Shown one piece after another: positions 50,296 through 59,639 of a DNA stretch of 64,000 nucleotides. The notes below the pieces were generated by a model. It saw only the letters and a list, made by a program, of their open reading frames with translations. It was not told the DNA's origin and ran no database searches. Every line of letters begins with the position of its first letter. Within the stretch, counting starts at the first letter, position 1. The position numbers and the translations under genes were made by a program. Origin of the DNA: Bryopsis sp. KO-2023 (lineage: Eukaryota > Chlorophyta > Ulvophyceae > Bryopsidales > Bryopsidaceae); NCBI GenBank assembly GCA_030272585.1, contig BSYQ01000007.1, positions 376,001-440,000 of the forward strand. The letters run 5' to 3'.

Positions 50296-52124
50296 ATGGC
50301 GAACGTATCCACGATGATCGTGCAAAAGACGTTGGCGATAATAAAGCCCGAAGCTGTTCGAGCGGGGAAAGCGAGGGAAATCATGCATCTGATTGAGTTA
50401 GCGAACTTTTCAATAATCGAAAAAACACAGCTCCAGGTGAGGAGAAGGACGATCAATTGACACGAACAAAACTCTGAGTGAATACCACTATGCTCTGCAA
50501 CATATTTTCAAGTGAAATGCTTATTTGGCAATGGCTAGTCATGAAGATCCCAAAAAACAATGAAATAGCAAAAAACTCCATGGCATGGTTTGGAAATAGT
50601 TGACCAAATCTCGAGCAGAAGAATTCTATGAGGAGCACCTCGGCAAGCCTTTCTTTGGGAAATTAGTGGATTTCATGACAAGCGGTCCCATATGGGCAAT
50701 CGTGTTGGCAAAACCAGAGGTGATTCAGGGCTGGCGTGATCTGATGGGCCCAACTGACTCAAATAAGGCAAGACAAGAAAAACCGAAGAGGTATCAGAGA
50801 CATCCCTTAACATCCCTGAGTAACAACTATTCGGAAATTGTGGATGAGGCACAAAATTTGCCTGACCTCATTTGAATTGATACAGTTTGCTGGATATTGA
50901 AAAGATCTTTTAGCTGATCCCATTCTGGACAAACATAAATTTGCATCAAGAAACTTGTACTGTGGAATTGTTTTGGTGTACTATCTGACCTAAATGAGGA
51001 AGTAGCATACAAGACTGGACACCTATTCTTTGGTACCGCCCATTTTTAGCTATCAATTTGAGAGCAAAAATTGATGGTCACTGGAGTGGATCATGCTAAG
51101 GAGTCTGTCTTACCGCCAGCTTTTCTTTCTTGGACTCGTTAAAATTCCCCCGAAAAAAATGGATCGTTCCTTAATCAATGTCTGCTTGTGGGTTTTCACA
51201 GTATTCGAGCTCTCTATGGCACCGATGGGACTTATAACGCAGCCCATGGCTCTGATTCCACAGAATCCGCTTTCAGAGAAATTCACTTCTTCTTCCCTGG
51301 CATGGTCATCGATCAACCCCAAGACAAAGAAGCTCTGGAAGCCCATGTGCAGGAAGCTTCCACTTACATCAAGCAAAACCTGGAGCCCTTGCTGACGCAA
51401 GCACTCACCGTGTTGGCGAAACAGAAGCCTTCCGGGGAGAAGTTTGAAGCAGTCACTTTTCTAGCAAATTGGCTTCTGAACAACAATCCTAACAAACCGA
51501 GGGTGGTTTTGCCTGGAACAAGCGTCCCAGAATCAATGAATGTCGAGGAGGAGGATCATGGAGGGGAAGAAAACAACAAACCCGCTGGGGATGAGATGAA
51601 CGCTAAACAAGATGCTGTCGACACTGGGTAAGCAACAAAGCTGGATGGCTACTTTTCTGGTTTTTTTGGGGGGGAGGGCGTTCATTGTGATCTCTTTTCC
51701 TTACGCATTCCTGTTGACATGCCATGTTGGATTTGTTTTGTGGTGGAATTTAACTGGCATCCTGTGACAGAGTGACTATTTTTGTTTTGCTTCAAATATC
51801 TTACTGGTGGTTTGAAATTTGCTGTGTTGTGGGCAATCATTTCTGGACAGCTAAAAAACCATTTCTGGAATGGTGGTGGTACCAATTGACCGATTGCAGG
51901 ATTTCGTTGATGTTGTGTGGAAGTTGACATGTTTCTATTGTGTGTGTCTGTGTGGCTTTTGAAGGGAGGAGAAAACAACTGGTGCTTCCGACCCAGAGAA
52001 AATTCCAATTGTGGAGGGTGAACATTCACCCGATATAGAAAACGATGCCGCTGTCAAGGTCCAATCAGCCTACAGGGGCTATCAAGCTCGAAAAGAAGTC
52101 GAGAAAATCAAGCAAACAAAATAG
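50296..52124 (+). CDS. NME5/RSP23-type protein: NDK domain + Dpy-30 + IQ motif
   Basis: Four exons, 50296-50436, 50600-50790, 51202-51627 and 51965-52124, all in phase, give 305 residues. The NDK domain opens KTLAIIKPEAVRAGKAREI. It retains the catalytic His in YNAAHGSDSTESA and the KP-S-IRALYGT region. A Dpy-30 motif follows (AVTFLANWLLNNNPNKPRV), then an acidic linker and a C-terminal IQ motif, AVKVQSAYRGYQARKEVEKI, which should bind calmodulin. This order matches radial spoke protein 23 of flagella (NME5 relatives). It implies a motile cilium with radial spokes in the life cycle. Human NME5 lacks the IQ and Chlamydomonas RSP23 is longer with more IQ repeats, so this form is intermediate. 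Confidence 0.94.
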
Positions 52125-53685
52125 ATCAAGATGAGATGCAAATTTTGGCACCGTCACACAATCAAGCTGCTGCAAAGAAGTCGGTTTTCCGTCTTTTTTC
52201 TTTTTCTTTCAGATACTTCCCCAAAAAAAGTGGCAAAACAGCTCTGAGAAAAATATCTGATAAAGCAAAGCAAAGTCTAGAAGGGAAGAAAAGAAGACAC
52301 CTGGGCGGGCTCTGTACATCAACAAGAAACTCAACAATCATATTTCAAGAACGCAAACCAAGAAGGGATGGGGCATTTTGTCGGTGGATCAAACTTATTT
52401 TAACCTCTGTCCACCTCCAAGGAGTTAATCACAGCAACAACACAAAAAGAACAATCAATCAATTGATCCATGAGTCATTTTGTGCAATGTTTGGTGGTGG
52501 TTGATGAAGTTGCCAGCCAAAAACCTTTTGATCCAAAAATGAGACATCCAATTCTTTCCCTATGGAGTCTTTCAAAAAGCAGCAACATCTCTCATTGAAG
52601 AGAAAATGCTTGCAACGCAGTTACGTTGAACAGTTTCTTTGATTTGGGTGTTTGAGAAAGGGAAGAAGGGATTCCCAGAAACTACTGTCAGATTATTACT
52701 GGGTTTTATCAAATATCTATGCCCTGAACTTGGACGGACTGATAACGCTTTTTGCAGAATGGAGATCCAGAGTAAGAACAGAATACGATTGAATGGAAGG
52801 AGTGAGCTGTTTTCCCGCATCCACAGCTCCAAGAATACAACATTCAACATGTCAAAACTATAACCTTCGTAAAAAAGGCTTCAACCTCTCAGTGTAAAGC
52901 AAGGAAACACTCAAATCAACAAAGGAAACTCTGTGAAAAAAAAACAGATCTTACGACAAGAATTGTGCACAGATTCCCACAGAGTCTTCTTCAACCTCCT
53001 ACTCCAGTCACACTTGACTATGTTTCACATTTCCATATGCATTTATATTCATCTACCAAACCATTGTTCTCCCACACAGCCAGACTATCAATTTCCTCTT
53101 TTCCGCAAGCCAAAAAAGCGCTCCTTCACACAATGGGCTGTTTCCTTGCACGTGCCAAAAAGACATATTCCCCAATTGCAAGCGACAGAATCAATGCAAA
53201 TGGAAATCTGAATAATGGAAAAAAGATATTTTGGTGTGGGTGGACCTCAACCCCACCAACCCAGAAATAGTCACTGGTGACAGTAGCGGGGATATTATCG
53301 AGACGCACCACCCAATTTACTAAAAGCAGCTGGTTTCCTTCGACGCACTGCCCTTTCAGCAAGCTTGCTGGATAGCTGCCGGAACCTTTATTCTTTGCTG
53401 CTTGTATTTCGTCGGATACTTTAACAGGTACTGTACAGGTTCCCTCGCGTTACGCACTATCTCAGGGGGTTTTGGTTGCGGATCTTGCACGTGGCCGTTT
53501 CGTGTGCGGGAAGCTCAACTACACACTATAGGAATTTTCTCTGTATTCTGCAACAGCACGCCTCCTGCGAGTCCAACCAGAATACGAAAAATGGCTTTCC
53601 GACGCTGGAGTTTCAGGATCGGCTGAAGCAGGTCGTTGGACTGGAGTTGGTTTTGAGATATTTGGTGTGCGCGTTTCAGATAACC
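52125..53685. other. About 1.55 kb without a supportable gene
   Basis: The frame at 52136-52504 directly follows the RSP23 stop and has no recognisable content; it is probably 3' untranslated sequence. The 53.0-53.6 kb part should hold the promoter and 5' leader of the next gene. No RNA gene or repeat noticed. Confidence 0.45.
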
Positions 53686-54655
53686 ATGCCTATTCGACCC
53701 CTTGGCTCAGTATCTAACGCCAGGCCATCAGCGAGGGTTCGCTCTGAAGGAGCAGCTGAACGGCGCAGTCTAGACTCGGGCCGTGATAAGTACAAGAACG
53801 AGATGCAGATTGTAAAAAGAACAGGCCGCAAGAGTGTGGAGGCTTATTGGGAGAACGTCATTGGCGAGCTCAGTGGCCCGGACCCTGACCTCGTCAAGAG
53901 CTATATGAGACCCACAGTCAGCTCAATCGTAAAGCGAAATGCTTGGAGGACTGGGTGAGCTCATGCCCAGTGTTTTTCAACAATTTGCCACCTGCTGCTC
54001 CCAAATGGAATAGATCCATCAATATCCATTTCTTTCGATAACCATCAGTCAATGTCTCGAGTTAATCCAACCAAACACATTCCTTACTATGATTGTAGTG
54101 TTTGCATGACACGTTTTGGAATTCTGATGGGAGTTTGTTGTTTCTTCCTTCCTGAGTAGGCTTGAGGGCATCCCAGAATGCGATTATGAGTCGAGTTATT
54201 TGGACGATGAGATGCATGCATTCATCGAACACTGGCTGGAGGATGCATGTCCTTCGGAGTGTGGTACTGACACAATGTCAGACGGGGTGATGGCTGCTGT
54301 GCCCATCCCCCGCTTCTCCGAGTCGGAATCCATCCCCACAGATGAATTTCAAAGGCTCGTTCGAGGGGCTTCGACCGAATTCCTAGCCCTGGTGGACACC
54401 TTGAACAATCGACCAGATCCGGAGGTGTTTTCTTTCGCTCTGCATGAAACTGAAGTGAGGGCGTGGCCACGACAGGCTGGGAAAGGAGGACTGCACAATG
54501 CAGTGAAAACGGAGGAAGTTCAGACTGACATGGGTGCGCAGGGAGAGGATGAGGTTCAACCCGATTGCACAAAGGCCTGCAATCCCTGGGGAAAGGTGGT
54601 CAGCTTTGCTGCTGGAGCGGGAACTGCGCTTGGATTGGTGTTGCTGAAGCAATGA
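53686..54655 (+). CDS. Unknown protein with C-terminal membrane segment
   Basis: Two exons, 53686-53954 and 54160-54655 (GG|G join), give 254 residues. The start MPIRPLGSVSNARPSARV has ATG in aaccATGC. The N-terminal third is basic and Ser-rich, then KSVEAYWENVIGELSGPDPD and LVKSYMRPTVSSIVKRN. The centre is acidic (YLDDEMHAFIEHWLEDAC). The end, NPWGKVVSFAAGAGTALGLV then LLKQ, is one short hydrophobic helix, as in tail-anchored proteins of ER or organelle outer membranes. I do not recognise the family. Clean splicing and an ordinary neighbourhood support a real gene; its role is open. Confidence 0.75.
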
Positions 54656-56266
54656 ATCAAATGAGGGGGTTCCGAAAAATTTCAAAAAAGAAAAGAAAAA
54701 TTGAAAGAGGAAGAGACAGAGAAAACAAAAGAATGATTGTGGATAAGATATGGTTTATTTTTGTATTTTTTTTTGGCAGACTGTGCCATACTGGAGAACG
54801 AACGCCGTTCTTGATATGATTGCGACATGAGATTTGAACTTAGAGGTTGATTATGGAAGCCTAGGTTGTTCTTTTATTAGTTACGACTGGGATTTTTACT
54901 TGGTCTTCAAGCCAGTGAGCTGGGCATGGGCTGAAGACATGATTGGTATCATTGCTTTTTTATATATGTTTATCTAGGCAGCTTGTTGGTCAGTCATTGT
55001 TGGGGCCAGTTGAGATGATTACTAGTATTCTTTCGCCAGGAATTGTGTCCATGAAAGAGGCACTTTTTTTGGCTTTTTGTTTGGTTTTTTTTTGTGTGAA
55101 CAACGAACATCGTTGGTTCTGCACGGATCAGATGATCTATCGGGGTGGGGGATTCTTATAAAGGCAAAAAAAACGTTATTGCCATTTGATTGGGGCTTTC
55201 ATATACCCACTGGCGATGCAGCAGGGGTTTGCATGCCAGATTTGGCATTGCTGTGTGCATTCGCTTGAAGGATGAACTGTTGATGAGGATTCTTTTCTTT
55301 GCTCTTTTATTTATGGGGGAGCTTTATATATCGTCGAGCGACTGGTGGTGATTTATCGCTGGAGTGTGGATCACATATGGTTTTTCTGTGAGGGGTGCCT
55401 TCCAGTGATCATTTGCTGATGCTGTTGTGAAACTTGTAAAGCTTTGTCTTGAAAATACGAATCCTTGTGATGGTATGGAAGAAACGGGAGCTTTGTCTTG
55501 AAATGTGAATTGACATGATCTGGTCCAGGAAAAAATGGGGGGGAAGAAACACTAAGATCCACACTAATTGCAACAAGCAGAAGGACGCAAATCGCAGATT
55601 TGCAAAAGGCGGGTGTACGATTGTGAGATTGTAACAAAAGTTTGTGGTGTTTGGAGCATGACGGGTGTGAATGGTGGCTTGATGTTGGAAGGGGTCTTGG
55701 TTTTATGTTGGATGTAATAAGGGAATGAAAGGATGGAAACATTTGCAAGGCGAACAATGTTTACAGCACGTCCCAATGGGTGTCCCCCCAAAATCCCAAA
55801 ACCCCAAAAGTCCAATCGCTCAATCTACTTGAACAAAGGTGGAATCCAAGCGACCAGTTGTCAGAAATCTTTGCAATAAACGTTCATAGAAAATGTTTAC
55901 ACCCTACACAGCCTCCAACATAAGGGGAACGCCTGCTCCAAGTTGGTCCTGGACATTCCACTTCTGAACCGTCTTGTGAGTTATGTCGCCTCACACCCTA
56001 AACCCCACCCAACCCAAACCCCAAACCCCAATAAAAAACCAAATGGAAACACCCCCCCCGTGGTCGGTTTAGGCCGTTGGTATTCATTGTATCGTAGTGC
56101 TATCGTGCCTTTGCAAAGAAAACGCAAGAAGATAATAGTGGCGAACATCCAACCCAACATCTGGTGATCATCGAACAAAAGCAAGAATAACAAAAACGGT
56201 CCCTCGGTCCTTTTTTATCACCGCTTCACAAACACAACGGATCGATAAGATTCAGATGGCCCGAAA
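54656..56266. other. Intergenic region and boundary to the accessory segment
   Basis: 54.66-55.9 kb is G/T-rich on the + strand, with no supportable gene (3' flank of the preceding gene). Just after it a CCCTAAA-like tract occurs (55996-56030), and from 56.2 kb the gene content changes from conserved housekeeping genes to unrecognised small ones. Confidence 0.5.
55996..56030. repeat. Degenerate telomere-like C/A-rich tract
   Basis: The + strand runs ccctaaaccccacccaaccc and then aaaccccaaacccca. The first seven bases are a perfect CCCTAAA (plant-type TTTAGGG on the other strand); the following ones are decayed variants. Roughly five heptad-like units are present. It sits exactly where gene content changes, so it could be an interstitial telomeric relic; chance is possible because only one unit is exact. 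Confidence 0.45.
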
Positions 56267-56575
56267 CTAATAGTGGATGGTACCATTGACGGGGTGCTGC
56301 ATGTGGAAGTAGAGGGTGTTGTAGCGTCGGATCCACATGTCTCGTATCCTTGCGAGGTCTTGGGCGGTTCGTCCATGTGACATAAGAGAGATGATCATTG
56401 ATAGAGCGTCAATCATGAGCCGGTCAGTGGTTTCACAGTTGCGACGAGCTCGTGCAAGTGTCCGCGGCGAACGTGCATCACGGAGGCGACGTAGGAACGA
56501 CATGGAGTCGTACATTGTCCACTGGAGGTGCCTGACGGCGTGGGAGAGGGCAAGCCCAGGCGACGGATCGGACAT
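56267..56575 (-). CDS. Small helical protein of the accessory cluster (102 aa)
   Basis: A single exon starting MSDPSPGLALSHAVRHLQW and ending HMQHPVNGTIHY. It is Arg-rich and helical throughout (FLRRLRDARSPRTLARARR, LMIDALSMIISLMSHGR) with few Gly or Pro after the start. No signal peptide or known motif. An upstream CTATATAAACCC box lies about 90 bp before the ATG. Neighbouring genes at 56759 and 57242 point the same way and are similar in size and helix content without clear sequence homology. The function is unknown. Confidence 0.5.
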   Translation of the reverse strand: MSDPSPGLALSHAVRHLQWTMYDSMSFLRRLRDARSPRTLARARRNCETTDRLMIDALSMIISLMSHGRTAQDLARIRDMWIRRYNTLYFHMQHPVNGTIHY

Positions 56576-56660
56576 CAGCTGAGTTAGCGGCCGGTCTGCT
56601 GGTGGTTGATGCGTAGTGGAAGGAAGGGTGGAAATAGGCCTGCAAGGACACATGAGCAAG

Positions 56661-56672
56661 GGTTTATATAGG
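56661..56672 (-). promoter_or_regulatory. TATA-type box with ACCC flank
   Basis: On the minus strand the bases read CCTATATAAACC(C), about 90 bp before the ATG at 56575. The box is followed directly by ACCC, as are the boxes at 57091-57102 and 57637-57648, which suggests a shared core-promoter design within the cluster. Confidence 0.45.
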
Positions 56673-56758
56673 GTGCAAGGGATATAATCATGAGATTTAA
56701 TTGTTTTAATGTGTGGTAATATATTATGGATGAGGTGATTGACCTGAATCATGTGTGA

Positions 56759-57058
56759 TCACGATGTGTGATTGGCGGGGTTACGGTGGCGGACGAGGAC
56801 GTGGAGGCGATGAATTTGGCTCCGGAGCGCTAGCATGAGGTTGCGTGCATCGTAGGAGGCGGGTGGCATCGTCTCGGCGATTGCGGTTAGGACGTTGATG
56901 ATGCGGATCTCTAGGTGACGGCACCTGTGGATGAGCGTTGTTATTGCCTCTTCGCCTTGATTGCACGATATAGCAGCACGTAGTTGCCAACGGATTATGC
57001 GTGCAAGGGCGACTACGTTGCGTAAGGATTTGATTTCTCTTTGGTTTTGTGCTTCCAT
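56759..57058 (-). CDS. Small helical protein of the accessory cluster (99 aa)
   Basis: A single exon starting MEAQNQREIKSLRNVVALAR. It is almost wholly helical, with Leu/Ile spacing that fits coiled coils or a helical bundle (ITTLIHRCRHLEIRIINVL, then LMLALRSQIHRLHVLVRHR). It is basic and has no membrane segment. It lies 183 bp upstream of the gene at 56267 and downstream of the gene at 57242 on the same strand. A longer overlapping minus frame (56781-57359) exists but opens Arg/Pro-rich without structure; I prefer this frame for its regular helix pattern. No family recognised. Confidence 0.5.
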   Translation of the reverse strand: MEAQNQREIKSLRNVVALARIIRWQLRAAISCNQGEEAITTLIHRCRHLEIRIINVLTAIAETMPPASYDARNLMLALRSQIHRLHVLVRHRNPANHTS

Positions 57059-57090
57059 TGCTGTGGGTTGTCTCTTGATTGTGCGAAAGG

Positions 57091-57102
57091 GGGGTTTTGT
57101 AT
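57091..57102 (-). promoter_or_regulatory. TATA-like box with ACCC flank
   Basis: The minus strand reads CATACAAAACCCC, 33-44 bp before the ATG at 57058. It deviates from TATAAA by one base but keeps the ACCC that follows the boxes of two neighbouring genes. Confidence 0.3.
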
Positions 57103-57241
57103 GTGCTTGCTGTTTTGATAGGTTGAGTCAGGGTCGGACGTGAAATGTCAAAGTGTAACGTCATTGCATATGAATAACATACAATGTCATCAACAGAATT
57201 TGCATTGCATTGTGGAACAATTAACGACCTGGATTGGGGGG

Positions 57242-57575
57242 TCAGAACGCATTTTTCTGCAGCCGCTGTTGGTGTGTCCGGACTATCCGTCGTTGGTGAT
57301 GGGAACGTGTGAGGTAGTATGAGATGGAGTGATCGACGGCGACGGGCACGGGGACGCATGGGACATCCGTTGTCGCTGGGTGTGGGTAATATATCTCCTG
57401 AACGAACAATATCTCTACCTCGTTATATCTTTTATCTCTTTTTTTTTGTATGAAAAGGGTGATTTGGGGGTGTGGGCTATGTTTTTGAGCTCACCGATAT
57501 GAGGCGCTTTATTTCTCTCATAAGTCTTTGTAGGTCGTAAAAGATAAGTATACGTTCTTCCTCGCGTCGATCCAT
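57242..57575 (-). CDS. Small two-exon protein of the accessory cluster (78 aa)
   Basis: Exons 57575-57495 and 57397-57242, phase 0 (TCG|GTGAGC ... TTCAG|GAG). Exon 1 encodes a charged helix, MDRREEERILIFYDLQRLMR then EIKRLIS, with heptad-like Leu/Ile. Exon 2 continues EIYYPHPATTDVPCVPVPVA and ends in the basic HHQRRIVRTHQQRLQKNAF. A short helical first exon, a phase-0 intron and an unrelated second exon recur in the gene at 57897. No known domain; possibly a small scaffold or nucleic-acid-binding peptide, a guess from charge only. Confidence 0.5.
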
Positions 57576-57636
57576 TGTGTGTATTTTTCACTTCAATGTC
57601 TAACCTGGATAATATGATTGCGAGAATGGCGACTTT

Positions 57637-57648
57637 GGGTTTTTATAC
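57637..57648 (-). promoter_or_regulatory. TATA box with ACCC flank
   Basis: The minus strand reads GTATAAAAACCC, about 62-73 bp before the ATG at 57575. It matches the layout of the box at 56661-56672 (TATA element directly followed by ACCC). Confidence 0.45.
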
Positions 57649-57896
57649 TTTGTTTTTGCACTGATTTCATATGTCATTATGTTGTCATGAGTGATATATC
57701 ATTTATTTTATTTTTTGTTTGTAGTGTTGCACACCCATGACCTGGACGCTTGAAGATGAAAGGAGGAAACCTCGAGTTACATGGTATTTTGTGCCAAAAA
57801 TCGAAAATCATATGGGCAGAAGCTCTCACAACAGTGTCAGTTGAACCCAACGTCCCACTATGTTTGCACCGAAAATATAGTCTTGTATTTGAAGTG

Positions 57897-58518
57897 TCAT
57901 TTTGGTTCTCGAACTTGGAGACGCTTCGACTGACGCTTGGTGGCGATCTTCTCAAGTGGTGGTGGCTGCTCGCGTGTGTCTTTTGCACGGGCTGTGGGTT
58001 TTCCATCGGAGCGTTTCTCCGTGGCGGGCCGCTGCTGTGATGGTGACTTTATTGTTGGCACTGGGTGACCGACTCGTGGTGCTGATGTCTTGGTAGTGTG
58101 ATGCGCCGCCGTCGTGGTCAGAGTGGGCACCAGTGTACCATATGGTGGTGAAGCGGATATCGTGGATGTGGCAGGTGCAGCAAGGTTCTGCGTGGCAGTA
58201 TGATCACTGGTCGGCGGAGGCTGGCTGACTTCTTTCACGGGCTTTGGAGATGGTTTTGGCAGCTCCAAGGGTGGCTCGGAGCGCATGGCGCGCTGCAAAT
58301 TCTGCATCGAAAAGTCGTTTTTCCGGCGTAGTTCCTACATGAAACCCAATGTGTTTTTGACAATGTATGAGAACGATCTGATTTGGTGTTTGGCGTGTTT
58401 GTTTTATTGTATCACTGTTGCATGTGCACAATTTGTACAGGTTTATGTGTGTTACCTTTTCTACTCTTTCCACTTGCTCCAGTGCAGCGATGTCTATGTC
58501 GATATCACTCTCTGACAT
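57897..58518 (-). CDS. Two-exon acidic-helix / Pro-Thr-rich protein of the accessory cluster (166 aa)
   Basis: Exons 58518-58456 and 58334-57897 with a phase-0 intron (AAG|GTAACA ... TGTAG|GAA). Exon 1 is MSESDIDIDIAALEQVERVEK. Exon 2 continues the helix (ELRRKNDFSMQNLQRAMRS). A long disordered part rich in Pro, Thr and Ser follows (PKPSPKPVKEVSQPPP; STISASPPYGTLVPTLTTTA). It ends in a basic tail, LEKIATKRQSKRLQVREPK, that could enter the nucleus or bind nucleic acid. No homologue recognised. The exon-1 Ile/Asp repeat (DIDIDI) is unusual. Confidence 0.55.
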
Positions 58519-58796
58519 CTTGATATTATGAGGATTGGTTTGTCTGTTGTTGGTTCAAATAGGTTGAAGCTTGTTCGGATTAGTGGATGTTGGTGTGTGT
58601 CGCATTTAGATGTCATTTAAATTCCAATGTAACTCCATTTTTTAAAGACAAACAAACAACCAAACATCAAATCAGATCATGGTGGAGACTTGCCGGTCGT
58701 GTATTAAAATAATGACCTTCAGTCAGCATTCTCACAGAAAAAGTTGCATTACAGTAATCCATGTAATTGTCGAGAACACAACGTGTCGAAACACAT

Positions 58797-58877
58797 ACAA
58801 ACAAACAAACGAACAAAACAAACAAAAAAGAAACAAAAAAGAAACAAACAAACAAACAAACAGGAACGAACAAACAG
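58797..58877. repeat. (AAAC)n-type simple repeat
   Basis: About 80 bp of interrupted aaac/aaaac units on the + strand. They create an artificial Cys/Phe/Val-rich frame on the other strand, which is not a gene. Confidence 0.85.
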
Positions 58878-59052
58878 GGTCGCCAAACGCATTTAAAGCT
58901 AGGAAAGCTTAGTTTGCGCGATGACGGAATATCCAATAAAACATCCCTACAAACAAATAAATATCCAAATATAATAATATAATACTGAAACCACACCCAC
59001 CCCTCCCAAACTCTCTCTGAACGGAACCCTTTACATCACCCCCCGAAACTGT

Positions 59053-59508
59053 TTAGAATGCGTCAGGAAAAGAAAAGGCAAGATCTTCACCATCCGTATC
59101 GTAAATATCATCATCGTTTTTGTTCAAGAAACGTGCAGTTCGTTCATGCAACTCGTGGATCTGTGCTGCGAGTTCCTTTTCCTCGATATCGGTCTTGATG
59201 TCATGGCTTGTAGGAGTATGCGTGGTAGCATTCTGCGGAATCGCCATTTTGTGCGCTCGTTCAATACTGTCATGTTGGTAAGGTGTATTGACCGTGCTGA
59301 TGGCCGCCATCCGCTTCACACTTGCCACAAACGCTGACATGGCTGGTTTCCTCTTTCTTTTTTTCTCCTCATTGCGTACTGTGCCAGCTATCTTGTGCAG
59401 AGCGGCTTCGAGCTCATCCACTCGTTCTTGCAAGCGCGCAGCATGTGTTTCTAAGTTTTTGATCCTGTTGCGCGTGGACTTGTCGTCAATAAGGGTAATA
59501 CTGGTCAT
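59053..59508 (-). CDS. Coiled-coil protein of the accessory cluster (151 aa)
   Basis: A single exon starting MTSITLIDDKSTRNRIKNLE. Residues ~14-45 form a textbook coiled coil (RIKNLETHAARLQERVDELE, then AALHKIAG), followed by the basic EEKKRKRKPA, which looks like a nuclear localisation signal. After a Thr/His-rich linker comes a second helix (KELAAQIHELHERTARFLNK) and an acidic end, DDDIYDTDGEDLAFSFPDAF. A TTTAAA box lies about 50 bp before the ATG (59557-59562). The domain order suggests a self-associating nuclear protein; the family is not recognised. Confidence 0.65.
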   Translation of the reverse strand: MTSITLIDDKSTRNRIKNLETHAARLQERVDELEAALHKIAGTVRNEEKKRKRKPAMSAFVASVKRMAAISTVNTPYQHDSIERAHKMAIPQNATTHTPTSHDIKTDIEEKELAAQIHELHERTARFLNKNDDDIYDTDGEDLAFSFPDAF

Positions 59509-59639
59509 CTTTGTTGCACCTCCGAAAAATGTTTTTCAGAGTCAGAGCGTCGTCGTTTTAAAGTTTTGGGGTGTGATGGGATTGAAGGGACCTATGTTCT
59601 TTCACAGGTGGCGATAAGAAATTGTGGTAATAGTGGTAT

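Noticed and set aside
52136..52504. 122-codon + frame after the RSP23-type gene
   Set aside because: It begins right after the stop with no promoter space; composition resembles 3' untranslated sequence.
56781..57359. 192-codon minus-strand frame overlapping two small genes
   Set aside because: It overlaps the better-structured 56759 gene and the spliced 57242 gene in other frames, and opens with low-complexity Arg/Pro codons.
58667..58996. Cys/Phe/Val-rich minus-strand frame of about 109 codons
   Set aside because: Created by the (AAAC)n simple repeat; no other coding sign.
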